Source: Nematostella vectensis (taxonomy: Eukaryota; Cnidaria; Anthozoa; Actiniaria; Edwardsiidae). Taken from it: a stretch of DNA of 64,000 nucleotides. A program made the translations under genes and the position numbers. Each line of letters starts with the position of its first letter. Position 1 is the first letter of the stretch. The stretch is taken from NCBI RefSeq assembly GCF_932526225.1, contig NC_064043.1:14320085-14384084 (forward strand). Direction: 5' to 3'. Below, one piece after another: positions 23,128-38,012 of the stretch. The notes below the pieces were generated by a model. That model did no database searches. It saw nothing but the letters and a program-made list of their open reading frames with translations, and had not been told where the DNA came from.

Positions 23128-26100
23128 GACAATTACGATGGTGATGGTGATAGTTATAATACTGTATACTCTACTCCAACTTTTACGAGTATGACATGAA
23201 ACTTGAAACTTTTCTACATCTAAACAACAACATAATCTGTGTGAACTGACCCATGCTTGTTCCTGCCGATGCAATCTCTCTTGCAAAAATGCTTAGAGCT
23301 TGCTTCTGGTGATGATGAACAGCCAGCCACAGAACTGCCTCTCTGGGACCCTATACCAACAAGGAACAGCAACTTAAAGACTGAAAAAACTGCTTCTATG
23401 CGACCCTATACAAACAGAGTGCGGCGGCTTGAAGAATATTTATCAGCAACATATTTTATTGTTGTTGTTCAAATATTGAAAATACAAGATTCGATTTGAA
23501 AGAAATCTTTAAAAGATACTTATTAGGCACTTTGCTTGAAAATACCCTAGTTTCCCTAGATTTACTGACTTAGTTTTTCCTAAATGATTGGAGGCAAAGG
23601 GGATAGCGATGCAAACTTTTCAAGAACGACAATAGTCCAAACTTACAGCATTCATGATTCCAGGGGAGGCATGTTTTCCATATGTCTGCTCTGAGCCCAG
23701 CACCTAAAAAGTACAATTCACTCATAAGCATTGACGCATGGGGCATTGCTTCCTAGGCTACGAGACCTATGCATACTGTATGAGATGTTTATCTCAGTGG
23801 CGAATAAATCGAATAAATTGTTCTAATACTTGTTTAGACTGTATAGAGTGTTTCTTTCAGCGTTCACATCTTCACAGTAAGCGTTCTCATAGAATAGAGA
23901 TATCTGTACGAAATGCACAACCCGGGATCTCAGTTCCGCTCGTGCAACTTTGTCACATGTGAAACAAACAAGGCAGCTATCGTCGATTACCATGTGTGAC
24001 ACTAGCGCGGGCTTCGTTTGAAGCGCGTTCAGATACTCAACTTTTGATTCTAATTTCTCATAAATGCAAGTTTGACATACAACTACATCAACCAAGTACT
24101 TTTGGTAAGGCCTATTTTACCAATAGCGTCGGGTAATAGTTTGGAAGATGAGCAGGTTGCGTTAAAATGTTGAAAAGGAAAAATTATCTTAACAAAAATA
24201 CTTTCGAATTGACTATCTGGAATTTATTGTTGTGCAACACTGGTCCTCTTGCCCCTCTCACACAAGTTGCTTTAGGGTTTGGACTCGGCAGGGGGCGTAA
24301 TTTCGGGGATGGATCTTTGTAGGCAAGAGTGCATTTATTTTTTCAAATATTTCGAGGACAATTTTGGCGTGAAATAAAGATTCATCAATCGCGAAAGTTT
24401 GACAGGTCAGTTTTAAGCCAAAAATTCGTGTGCTTCAAGTTGGAGTATTGCTAGGTGTTACTGTAGATTTAGAAAAAAAAAATCATCGCGGAGATTTCGA
24501 GATTTTTTTTTAATATAAAAATATCATTTTAACTTGCATGACAAAAAATAATTTGATTTCCAAGAAGAGTGAATCTAGCGAAATCAGATAAAGCATAGAT
24601 GCATTAATAAAATCTGAAAAATTTACGAAAATCGCGCCGAAAATGAGTCTTCTGTAGGGAATTTAGTATAAGCTGTTTAGCCAAAATAACCTCGGCGCGC
24701 CACCTTAATTGTTGTTCTAATACTTGCTGTACCTGAATATGAGTCCGTGTGTAATCTTTCAGCCCAAGCTCTTTAAACATACGCCGTGTCCTAGAAAAGT
24801 AAAATGCACTTTTTACTTTTACTTACTTTTTTTTTACATCTTGTTTGACAAATATATGGCAACTGCTGAGCAATATGGTTTTTACCGTTTTAAGATTGTT
24901 TCTCCAACTTTTCTTGCCTTCATCGAGGCAAATGGACCCCCTACAGGGCATACAGCAGTCGAACGAAAACCATCGGCATATGTTGCACAAACCTGAAATG
25001 TTAACGCCAATACATTATTTCACACTAGTTCCTATACAATGAACGAGCCCCATCAAGACACTCACCTTGTAATTATCTGTGGCCCTCTGTCCGACAGCAC
25101 CTTGCACCAGCACTCCTCCCCCGTCATAGCCTGGTTCACCAGAATAGTCCACTATGTGAGCATTTTGCATATATGAGCATATCCAGTATGTGAGCATATC
25201 CAGTATGTGAGTGGAGCATATCCAGTATGTGAGCATATTCTACTATAAGAGTATATTCACTATATGAGCATATCCACTATGTGAGCATATCCACTATGTG
25301 AGCATTTTGCACATATGAGCATATTCACTATGTGAGTGGAGCATATCCAGTATGTGAGCATTTTGCATATATGAGCATATTCACTATGTGAGTGGAGCAT
25401 ATCCAGTATGTGAGTGGAGCATATTCACTATGTGAGTGGAGCATATCCAGTATGTGAGTGGAGCATATTCACTATGTGAGTGGAGCATATCCACTATGTG
25501 AGTGGAGCATATTCACTATGTGAGCATTTTGCATATATGAGCATATTCACTATGTGAGTGGAGCATATCCAGTATGTGAGCATTTTGCATATATGAGCAT
25601 ATTCACTATGTGAGTGGAGCATATCCAGTATGTGAGTGGAGCATATTCACTATGTGAGTGGAGCATATCCAGTATGTGAGCATATTCCACTATATGAGCA
25701 TATCCACTATATAAGCATATCCACTATGTGGTCATATTCCATTATATAAGCATATCCACTATGTGAGTATATTCCATTATATAAGCATATCCACTATGTG
25801 AGTATATTCCACTATGTGAGCATATCCACTAGACATACTGTATGACGGAAAAACCTGCACAATTAAAGATTTCTTACAATGGCGATCGGTTCCTTTGTAT
25901 TCCGGAAGTATTTTCAAACACAAATGTGAGGCCGCAATGCATATACCCAGATTTTGGCTTTTTAAGATAATTTTTTCTTGATCATCCTTGCGCTATGTAT
26001 GGGCTCAGGGACAAAAAGCTCAAATTTCATCGACACTTCATACAAAAAGTCTCATCCATTTATAAAAAGTTGCATTTGATATTTTGTTTGCTATTTCTAA

Positions 26101-29100
26101 GTAAGTGCATAGAGAAATATTCCGCCTCATTAGATGCAAAATGGGCTTATTTAAAGCACCGTGCCATGTTTTTTCCTTCATGTCTATCCATTATGTGTGA
26201 GAATACCCTATTCCACTGTTGGACTACACACAGCAACAATTCATAAATGCATTAATTGATTTTAATATGCTGTCATTCTGTCAAGTTGTTTAGTAAGAGA
26301 TACAGAGTGGAGCAAAGGATAAGTAGGTAAATAATAAGAACACTGGTTGTAGCACAAATGTCAACTTCTTTCAAAATTTTTATGTGCCAACTTACTTAAC
26401 ACCCAGATACCTCCCCCCTTATTTTCAGTTTTTTAGAGCCCGTCATAGTCAAACACTGCTGCACCTAGTCAGCGGTATCCTAGCTTTCCAACAGTGCTTT
26501 GCAGTCCCATCTCTAATCCCTTGTCGCTTCGCTGAGGCAAGCACAAGTTGATGGTTGCATGTATTTTTCATTAAAAATACAGCTTTAAGCATATTGGGAG
26601 AGAGCCCTAGGCCATCATAAAGTCTATTGGGACATAACTGAGTGCTGTGCTTGTGGATATTTGTAAGCAAAGGTGGATTCATGGTGTTTTTTTTCTTGTT
26701 TGTCTGGATGAGAAAATAATTTACCAATGAATCACCACAGCTCTCCTAAATGCTGTCTTTTCTGAAACCAAATTGATTCCAAAATTGTTTACACTGCTAG
26801 TCTGGGTCTGTATGACCTGGAATTGATTTGTTTGGCTTCGGGGTAAAAAAACATCTGATTGCTTTGCAATCCAAGTGGTTTCACAAGCTTTTAAGGAGTA
26901 TTTGGAGGCCATGGAAGGCAGGTTGAGGGGTCAATGTGTTAATTACGCTCCACGTGCCAACTTACCTAACACACCTTGTACCGTCTCGTTAGCCACTTTC
27001 AAATTAATTACTCCCCAAGTGCCAACTTACCTAACACACCTTGTACCGTCTCGTTAGCCACTTTCAAATTAATTACTCTCCAAGTGCCAACTTACCTAAC
27101 ACACCTTGTACCGTCTCGTTAGCCACTTTCAAATTAATTACTCCCCAAGTGCCAACTTACCTAACACACCTTGTACCGTCTCGTTAGCCACTTTCAAATT
27201 AATTACTCCCCAAGTGCCAACTTACCTAACACACCTTGTACCGTCTCGTTAGCCATTTTCAAATTAATTACTCTCCAAGTGCCAACTTACCTAACACACC
27301 TTGTACCGTCTCGTTAGCCACTTTCAAATTAATTACTCCCCAAGTGCCAACTTACCTAACACACCTTGTACCGTCTCGTTAGCCACTTTCAAATTAATTA
27401 CTCCCCAAGTGCCAACTTACCTAACACACCTTGTACCGTCTCGTTAGCCACTTTCAAATTAATTACTCTCCAAGTGCCAACTTACCTAACACACCTTGTA
27501 CCGTCTCGTTAGCCACTTTCAAATTAATTACTCCCCAAGTGCCAACTTACCTAACACACCTTGTACCGTCTCGTTAGCCACTTTCAAATTAATTACTCTC
27601 CAAGTGCCAACTTACCTAACACACCTTGTACCGTCTCGTTAGCCACTTTCAAATTAATTACTCCCCAAGTGCCAACTTACCTAACACACCTTGTACCGTC
27701 ACGTTAGAAAAGTCACAGACCACATCGGGTAAAATGTACATGCAGGGGTCCCCAATCTCATAGATTAGCTAGAAACAATGAAAACCCATTGAGAATTGTA
27801 TATGTAATATCAAACATTAACACACACATGGAGAAAACCATAAATAAACTGTAAACAGTTTATTTGAAAACAAGGGCAAGGCAAGAAAACACAATTAGAG
27901 TGAGATAAGGTATACATGCAGAGCTAGCATTGATCTAAGTTGCTGTGTGAAAATTTTGGTTTTTCCAATGTGTTGGCAGTGATATCTTGAAATTGTATTA
28001 CAAACACACAACCTGTTCTGCCACCGTTGAAGGGGACACCAGTCCACCAGTATTTGGGGGCTTGCAGATTATGAACCTCCCGTCTGATGAGCATTCTGCT
28101 ATTGGATAGCCAATATTCTCCCTGCAAATCACACAATATTCAAAGCAAAGTCAAACACAGAACCATTTACAATTTCAAGGCAAGACATGCATTCAAAAAT
28201 TCAAAAGCAAAAATGTAGAGGCCTACAGTAGGGTCCAGTTACCGAAGGGAGTTTAGCTGTGGTAATTAATAAACATAATATTGCATAATAATAATAATAT
28301 TAATATTACATAATAATATTGCTAACAGAGCTTTTTTTTCCCTTTATCTTTCTTGTTACTGGTTCAAGTGTTTTCAAGTATCACAATAAATTAGTTTTTA
28401 AATGATGCACTTCATTCAAATTTTGAAATAACCAATGTGTTTTGTCACAGGGTGCTTTTTTTTACTCATGATTCCAGAATATGAATGATAAGAATAGACT
28501 AAAACCGTGCGTCCGTTTATCGTGTGTTCCCATTCTGGAATGTAATGAAGGCCATTCCACCCATTCTGCTATCTGTAGCAGAATGACTCAAATGCCATTC
28601 TGAACATTCTCTACCAACCATTCCTATTCCAGAATGATAAGAAAAAAACGTGCCCTTAGATAAGGAATCAACATATTGTTTTCAGTATGTATTTGGGTAA
28701 AAGTTTCCAAATGGAACTAGTGACATATTACCAAAGCTAAAGGATGCTATTTTGAACTTTTAAGGCAGTGAATTACTGTTCTGGTCCCAATGCTGCATTT
28801 GTATCTAGTAGTCACACCTCTCGTTACTCACCAGTCAGCCACGACTTGCCAATCAGTGAATATTCCACCAGTGGCTTGTGCACCACACTCAATCAAGTGT
28901 CCAGCCAGGCTGAGAGAGAAGACAGACCAGTGAACAAACAACAAACAGACTACACTACAGAGAGAGGAAGAGGTAGCTTAAACTAAATATCACTCAAATA
29001 ATAGACATTAGGACTGTGCAAAGATCTTGAAATATCCATGATTCATTCAAATGTGCAAAAATAGAGAGGAAAATTTTTTAAACCTAAGAAAAACGGTACA

Positions 29101-32100
29101 TAGGACATTAAAAACTTGTGAGTAATTGATGCCTGCTTGGGGAATTCAATCCAAAAGAATGGACAGATGCATATTTGCATCTATTTGATTTTCCACAAGT
29201 TAGGTATAACCACCACTGAACAACCAGAGCTATGTTCTGTACATTACATCCCTTCACTCTCCATAATGCAACAGAATGTCTTACCTCCCAGCTGCAAGTA
29301 GGTCATACTCATTTGGTTTCCAGCCAAACTAGAGGAAACAGATATGTGTTGTTTTCTAAGTTGACATTTATAGAAGAAATGACAGAGCACATAAATACTG
29401 TAGCATTGCTATTTATCAGCCTACCTCATGCATCAAGGGGCCAAGGGCTAATGCGCTGTCTACACAACGTCCTGTGATAACAATGTCAGCGCCATATCCC
29501 AGTGCCTTTGCAATAGGTTCGGCCCTACAAGATAAGGGTATTCTAGCTATACATCCCATATCCCAGTGCCTTTGCAATAGGTTCGGCCCTACAAGATAAG
29601 GATATTCTAGCTATACATCTTATCTTTTCAAAGGAGGGGAATAACATAATACATGTGTCTACAAGATAAGGACATATGCTAATACACCGTGAATTCTTTA
29701 AATAGAAGGAAACAACATGGAACACCTGTTCAATCTGTATAAAACAAACTTATGGGATTTTTTATTTTATTTTATAACGCGAAGTTTGAATTTCTTTCCT
29801 ATCCGGTTACATTGTTGAGCGTCTATTCCAAATTTTTGCTAACTTCACAGAGGTTGCCTAATATTCTGGATGGTACATGAATTATGAAAATGTGGAAAAA
29901 CATGAAAGATACAATAATACAATAAGTTAGCTCAGTTCTAAAATGGTCAAGTTAAAAGATAATGCTGTTTCATCACTCTATAACAATTTCTTAAGTCTTA
30001 AGCTCGAAAGGTGAAAGACAGAAGTTTTAGTATATAATATACATTCACATGTTTACCCCAAGTATGCATTCATGCTGACGACCTGTGATGGGAATTCTTT
30101 GCCACTGTCAATTTCAGAGATCTGTGATTGGCTAATTTCATCAACCCTGTCCATCATGTCATCACCCATGACAACAGCAATTTTCACGTCAACACCAGCC
30201 TCTTCTGCTGCCTCTTCGACAGCTTTAGCACAGGCTAGGGGGTTGACCCCACCCGCGTTACTGATCAGTCGAATTCCTAAAGTATATGTTTCAAGTTAGT
30301 AGAGAAGCATTTTGCTGGAGGCAGCCACTTCGGGTAGCGCTTGTGTACCAACATACAGAATTACTCAGAATCCACACGTGGAATTTAAAAAACTTTCATT
30401 CTGTGTTGTAATATTACCTCTCATTTTCACTTCTCTGATGAGGGGTTTCACTGCAACCTCCACAAAGTCTGGCGTGTAGCCCAAATTCTGTGTGGACAAT
30501 AGAGTGATAAGTCAACCATATATTCATCCATCCTCCTTGTGAATCAAAACTTTGATAAATCAGTTGGATCAATACTCTCTTAATTGCTTCTCTAGGAATA
30601 CCAGATAAGCTATGATTTACACAGCTGTTGAATGTTGATATCAGGGGTGCATCCAGGAGTCCCAAAAGGGGGGGGGGGGGGGGGGGGCTGAAAGAAGGGT
30701 TCCAAGAATAGGGGGGCAGGATTCATTGTTTCTTTTGTGCATTTCTTATATATTTCTTGTTATCTTTAAGGGAAGGGGGCAACTCGGTCTACCCCTAGAT
30801 CTGTTTGATATAAACCAACGTGTTTGGTTATTTGACATAATACAGTCAAAAATTATAGTATTCATATTCTAACTATTTGTTCATAAGCAGGGCAAAGGCA
30901 TTTTTTCACATTATCTACCATTATAGAAGGGGATAAAAAGGTTCAAAACTATTTTTGCTCCTGCCTGTAAGATATAATGATTGTATAAGGAGAGACTTTG
31001 ACTGGAAAAGCAAAATGGGGATTTGAAGATGTGTCTATAAGGGATGGAACACATGCTATTCATGGCCAAGCAGTAGGTTAAAACAAAATATTACACAAGC
31101 CTCACACTAAAAAATCAGCACACAAAGAAAGAAAAGATAGACAGTACCAACAGAAAAAAAGATGCTGTGGAAAAAAACCCTTAATCCCTCCCCCCATAAA
31201 TTACCCTTCCCTATAGGTACTGTACACGTGTCAATAGTACCCATAATAGTTGGCTGTTTTTACTGTAATTGTTTTTTAGATTTATCAAGCATTATAAGTG
31301 TTTACAAGAAAAGACAAAATATGCACTTACAGGAGACTTTCGCTTGGCTGCTGTCAGCAGAGACATCGTAATCTCAGACAAGTAATCGAACATTAGATAA
31401 TCAACATTGCCTCCTTTGACCAGCTGGGGTGCTGTGGATAAATGAGCCAGATTAAAAACTAATTTATGACAGAGTGTATAAAGCAAGTACACCTACTCAT
31501 CATTGCAAGATATCTAGGCTATAACAGGGATAACAAGCAGGAATATCATGTGACTTTTCATGAAAACGTATTATATAACGACTTTCCATTTTTCGACCAA
31601 TGCCATTTAATGGGCATTAAAACGCGTCAAAAACCCCTCAGACGATGTCTTTTCTTTTGTAAACTCATTCATTTTTTGCGGCCAATTGAAACCATTTGAA
31701 ACTCATGTTTGAATGTTTATGAAAGATCATTGAACGTTTATGCAAAACGTTTAAACATTTATGCATAACATATAAACGACTAAAAACATCATTTAAACGA
31801 CCAAAGTCGTTTAAACAGCTGAGAAAGTGGTTTAATACCTGTTCAATTTAGCTGTTATTATATGTTTTCCCATGCAGGATCACTACCCAGAACTTGTAGT
31901 TAGAAGTTTAGCGTAAACTGTGAATTCCGCTTTTATTTCTACTCTTCTACTCCTAGTACTCACATTCTACTCTTCTACTCCTCGAAAACACATAAACACA
32001 TAGTACCTACTGAAGAAAGCACCGCTTTATTTTATCATTTCCAAGTTTTCCTATTTTGAGCTGGATTCGTGCCGTTTCCATTCAACAACCAAACTTGTAT

Positions 32101-33416
32101 TCACATTATATATTTCTATGCTTCTCTACAAGATTTTGACCAAGCTTGGACAACAAGACAAGTTTCCATCATGTTAGGTGAGCGTGTTTTATTTCCCAAG
32201 TCGCAGGAAAACCCCTATAAACGTCTATATTTTAGACAAATCCGAACAGGACTCACTGTCCCAATCCGACATGTTGTAGAATTTGTGGGACTTTTGTGGG
32301 ACATTTGGATTGCACTTGGCTGGCTTCTATTTGCTGCTTTCTGATTGGATATTTGTGTGCGCATCCGATCAATGAATTACCTTGATCCCCTGGCAAAATT
32401 TATTGTGCTTACAAAATTAGGGGAGCCCTAATGTGTAAGTGTACAATTGACACTTTTTAAACATAAGAATTTAAGTTACAGCTACCGCATGTTACAAGAG
32501 ATCACTAAACTGAACATTGTCTTGATTTGATGTGAAACAGCCCCAATAGGGGACTTGCGCTAAGAGATCATGTGCAACTTATTCAGCGCTTATGAAATAA
32601 AAGCAAGAATCCTTTTTTTTCAGAAAGGGTTTAGCTTCATTTAAAGATTTAATTTTTTTGTCGTTCTCTGGTGTGACGGGCGCAGTCATTTCTGATTTTT
32701 TTGTTTTATTATTGTATTTTAAATTTGCCACCCAAAAAGATCGCATGATCTCTTAGCGCAAGTTCCCTATTGTGGAAAATCATTGATAAAGTAAGGGAGT
32801 CACAAATTTTTAGCAACTTTGGCCACAAAAGGTCTATTAATCTTATCAAAAACGGTATTGTGATCATAGGCACTGTGGTACCAATCTATATATAGACTAC
32901 AAACTTGCTTATTTGCTTGGGAATTGCAGTATTTAAAGTGTACTTTTGAAATTGAAGGAACTTGATGTGAAAAATGATCACCCGTTATTGGCACTGCGTG
33001 GGGTGGTTCTGATGATTACAGTTTGAACTTAATATCAATAAAACTTCTTGTGCTGTAAAAACTATCAATACAATGATAATCACACAGCAATCATCACAAT
33101 CACTATGAGCATATCACCATCATCATCCTTAGTTATCCTCATTCAAGTATAATAATACAGTGATAGACCAAATCCTTTTACCTGCAGTTGCAGAATCCCC
33201 CCAGAATCCAGACGCACAACCGATTCTAACAGTCCTTCCTTCAAGCTTTGTGCTATAACCTCTTTTCTGGCTGCGGCCATTCGAAATAACCCAACCACAA
33301 CAAGGAGAAATCACGCGAGCCCAACAAAATGTATGGATAAACATCGCCCTTTTTGCTCCCAGTTTCGTCACTGCATGCACTGGTGAACGTAGACTAGCCA
33401 TACTGGAAATAGGCAT
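17908..33416 (-). CDS. AtuA-family (DUF1446) protein with C-terminal AtuA-like domain, 21 exons, probably mitochondrial
   Basis: Exons (minus): 33416-33182, 31431-31331, 30487-30418, 30276-30057, 29524-29425, 29328-29285, 28909-28832, 28121-28013, 27768-27681, 25130-25066, 24992-24886, 24790-24733, 23703-23647, 23350-23251, 22956-22917, 22487-22436, 21834-21717, 21062-20979, 18684-18558, 18178-18088, 17994-17908. All phases join, giving 676 codons plus stop. After an Arg-rich, acid-poor N-terminus (likely a mitochondrial presequence) come AtuA landmarks: [102 protein letters not shown]. The C-terminal part, [20 protein letters not shown] to [14 protein letters not shown] and [10 protein letters not shown], is the AtuA-like ferredoxin-fold domain. 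In Pseudomonas, AtuA belongs to acyclic-terpene (citronellol) catabolism; the animal substrate is unknown. The alternative start MASL (33401) is possible. Several introns carry splice-site-derived arrays. Confidence 0.9.
18869..21003 (-). repeat. 64-bp minisatellite, about 33 copies, containing AtuA exon 18 end plus donor
   Basis: Starts are 64 bp apart (for example GAGGATAGCG at 18891, 18955, 19019). On the minus strand each unit reads GGGCAACAGTGTCAATATAG and then GTACGTGTTATCG. The first part is exactly the last bases of exon 18 (GNSVNI plus G) and GTACGT is its donor. The genuine junction is the copy at 20979/20978, adjoining the unique coding sequence for [10 protein letters not shown]. 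Units vary at a few sites (CACGAT/CATGAT, GTCTCG/GTCGCG), and one at about 19271-19300 has an internal duplication. Confidence 0.95.
23083..23154. repeat. GAT/GATGGT microsatellite
   Basis: A GATGAT run with GACGAT and GGTGAT interruptions lies in the AtuA intron between exons 14 and 15. It is simple-sequence DNA with no coding role, since it lies outside the assigned exons. Confidence 0.9.
25146..25845. repeat. 22-bp/44-bp minisatellite abutting the AtuA exon 10 acceptor
   Basis: Units are variants of GAGCATATCCACTATGTGAG, alternating with GAGTGGAGCATATTCACTAT. The array runs to within about 15-20 bp of the acceptor of exon 10 (exon start 25130 on the minus strand). Read in the sense direction, units contain CTCCACTCACATAG, a pyrimidine-rich stretch plus AG. 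The true acceptor, GAACCAG|GC, has a poor pyrimidine tract. Confidence 0.9.
26372..26403. repeat. Diverged outlying unit of the exon 9 donor array
   Basis: The segment around TATGTGCCAACTTACTTAAC matches the GTGCCAACTTACCTAACAC part of the 65-bp array that starts at about 26944. It lies on the far side of the inserted piggyBac-like copy, so the array seems to have been split by that insertion. Confidence 0.55.
26396..26942. mobile_element. Second, internally deleted copy of the piggyBac-like element (inverted)
   Basis: This block is the reverse complement of much of the element at 87-948. Shared segments include GGTATCCTAGCTTTCCAACA, CACAGCTCTCCTAAATGCTG and the terminal GGTTGAGGGGTCAATGTGTT. 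It ends in TTAA at 26939-26942. Compared with the first copy it lacks the interior about 120-420 and roughly 40 bp next to the other terminus. It sits in AtuA intron 9. Confidence 0.8.
26944..27704 (-). repeat. 65-bp minisatellite, 12 copies, containing AtuA exon 9 end plus donor
   Basis: GCCAACTTAC recurs every 65 bp from 26956 to 27671. Read on the minus strand each unit has ACGGTACAAGGTGTGTTAG followed by GTAAGTTGGC, which is the end of exon 9 (TVQGVL plus G) with its donor. Only the copy at 27681 continues into unique exon 9 sequence (DVVCDFSNV). The copies carry AACGAGACGG where the exon has AACGTGACGG. Confidence 0.95.
29493..29618 (-). repeat. 64-bp tandem duplication across the AtuA exon 5 acceptor
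   Basis: CATATCCCAGTGCCTTTGCA begins at 29493 and again at 29557. Each copy contains, on the minus strand, an intron end with CTTGTAG and the first ~30 bp of exon 5 ([11 protein letters not shown]). The copy ending at 29524 joins the rest of exon 5; the upstream copy is a duplicate acceptor in the intron. Confidence 0.9.
30635..30811. mobile_element. MITE with TTGATAT target duplication
   Basis: TTGATAT flanks a block at 30635-30641 and 30805-30811. The ends are CAGGGGTGCATCCAGGAG and CTACCCCTAGATCTGT. A G run of about 20 lies inside. It is located in AtuA intron 2. Confidence 0.55.
32544..32772. mobile_element. 229-bp MITE-like element with inverted ends
   Basis: The left end CAATAGGGGACTTGCGCTAA and the reverse complement of the right end, CAATAGGGAACTTGCGCTAA, differ at one position. 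Similarity continues through GAGATCATG. No coding sequence is present. It lies in AtuA intron 1. Confidence 0.7.
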
Positions 33417-33609
33417 TTGTGCAAAATAATTCTTATTCGCAAAATTCGCGTGTCATTGGGGTGTTTTTATGGCACAGTTGGAGAAATGTTTTCTCCGTGG
33501 GTCGCCATATTGCAGGCCTGGCTTCTATGTTAGTACAGAGGAGCATGCGCAGTCAGTATCTAGAGCACAGGTCCCTGGCCGCGTAGGTGAACAAGAAACA
33601 TCTAGGAAA
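33417..33609. promoter_or_regulatory. Bidirectional promoter between AtuA and RBX1
   Basis: Only 193 bp separate the divergent start codons of AtuA (33416, minus) and RBX1 (33610, plus), so both promoters must lie here or in short 5' UTRs. The RBX1 initiation context is GGAAAATGGCGGACG, close to the YY1/TISU type element that overlaps start codons of genes with very short 5' UTRs. No TATA box is evident. Confidence 0.65.
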
Positions 33610-36297
<2,688 letters not shown>

Positions 36298-37033
36298 GCT
36301 TGGATGCTCTTGTTGGCCTGATATAGCCTTGTTACGCCAGTAAGCTCATGCTTTAGTGCATCGGGTTTCACGGACAGTTGTAACCAGAACTGAATTATTT
36401 AGTTTTTTCTGTTGTCTAGCCTTACCATATGCCCTGTGAATACTATTTACCACATATTATTGTAGATTAAAAAGATTTTGTTATTGTATTTAGTGTATTT
36501 TTTTTATTTTTATAATAAACCAAACACTGGTGGTAATCTCTGCCTGATTTTCGTCTTTTTCCTCTCTCCTGCCCCAAGGAGGTCTCATCAAAGACAAAAA
36601 AAATGGCTTCTATAGGTTCCTCAGACATATTATGGTCAAATACAAATAATAGTGCTCTATAGTTATACCCTGACAAATACAAAGCATGACTGAGGGACAG
36701 TGTTCTATAACTATTTTATCTAATGTCATACACTATGGTCGGCCGCTGTCAAGAGGGATCCCTGTGTTTATATAAATAGTATTTGGGGTTTCCTGGGCCT
36801 GGATCAGACGGAAGACTGCCTCTGGCTCGCAAGCTATGACCTGTGCGTTTCAGCCTTCGAATGAGGCCCTTAAAGGCCTCATAGATCCCGTTCGCCTCCC
36901 AATATTGGGATTCAAACCGTGAAGATTGGAATTTTAGACTCTAGCACTCACCAAACCTAGTACATGACAGCAGCCGCGTACAAGGTGCGTGCGCACCATT
37001 TGCTACAAGATTTGTAGCGCGCTACATTGTCTC

Positions 37034-37232
37034 TCTGGGCACAGGGAGCCCAAGCTCACAGTTAGTGGGTTTTGTGAGAAATTCTAAATAAAAACACACG
37101 TAACTTACCAAGCGGTTAGAAGTGATCATTTTATTTACCTCTGTGAAGTTTCGTCAAATTCGGTCACCCCTACCTCCCTCTACATTATTACCCAAAAACC
37201 ACTAACTGTGAGCTTGGGCTCCCTGTGCTCTG
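37034..37232. repeat. Inverted repeat of about 40-bp arms
   Basis: CACAGGGAGCCCAAGCTCAC plus AGTTAGTGG (37039-37068) has its reverse complement at about 37199-37228. The intervening ~130 bp is non-coding. It looks like a short foldback element downstream of RBX1. Confidence 0.7.
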
Positions 37233-37339
37233 GGTGGCTAATCTACTAGGAGACATGCAGGCGACATGTATCCAATAATCAATCAATATGAATCGACATG
37301 TATCCAATAGTCAATCAATATGAACAATACACAACAAAA

Positions 37340-38012
37340 AGCCCCTCCCAATGATAAACGCCTCGCGTAATGGCGCCTACCCCGAATAAGCGCCTTATTG
37401 TCCGTACCATACCCAGGCGCTTACTAGAGTGACCGGACTAAGCGCGCAGGGGTACTTGGGTAGAACGAAGGCCCTTGGTCCTTTGCCCCAGCGCTACACC
37501 TTCCCATGGCTCATTGCGCTCTAGGCTAGTGATATTTTTCACCTGTGTTTACTGACTTGAGACGCCTAGGTACGAGTCAGAGCACCTTATACGATTGAAA
37601 GAAACTGTCTCACAACTCGCCACAAAATTGTGTAAATGAAAGCTTGTTTTGTCATGCTGGTATGACAGGAAAACCTACAGACAAGCTGTAGAATAACTGG
37701 GCGTGGTTGAATCAGGGAAAAATCAACACATGGTTGGTGTGTTTTTTGCCTCGTGAAAACGTCAACGAAACACCTCTGTTTCCACAGGAGCGTTAAAACA
37801 TACCATTTCAACCCCGGAATATTTTTAATTCCTTGTTTTGTTGGAAGGATTTCTACTTCTTTTACGTTTTAAAAACTCATTTGTTAAAAAAGGATTTTGA
37901 AAGAAGTGCCTATCTAAAATAAGCGCCTCGTATAGCACGAAAATCATATAAGCACCTCGTATAGCACGAAAATCATATAAGCGCCCCGGCGCTTATCCGA
38001 TCAATTACTGTA
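37340..38012. mobile_element. ATAAGCGCC-rich interspersed element
   Basis: This region has multiple ATAAGCGCC and GGCGCTTA motifs (CCGAATAAGCGCCTTATTG; GCGCCCCGGCGCTTATCC) and a two-copy duplication of CTCGTATAGCACGAAAATCA near 37926-37975. No reading frame was recognised. It is likely one or more decayed MITEs. Confidence 0.45.
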
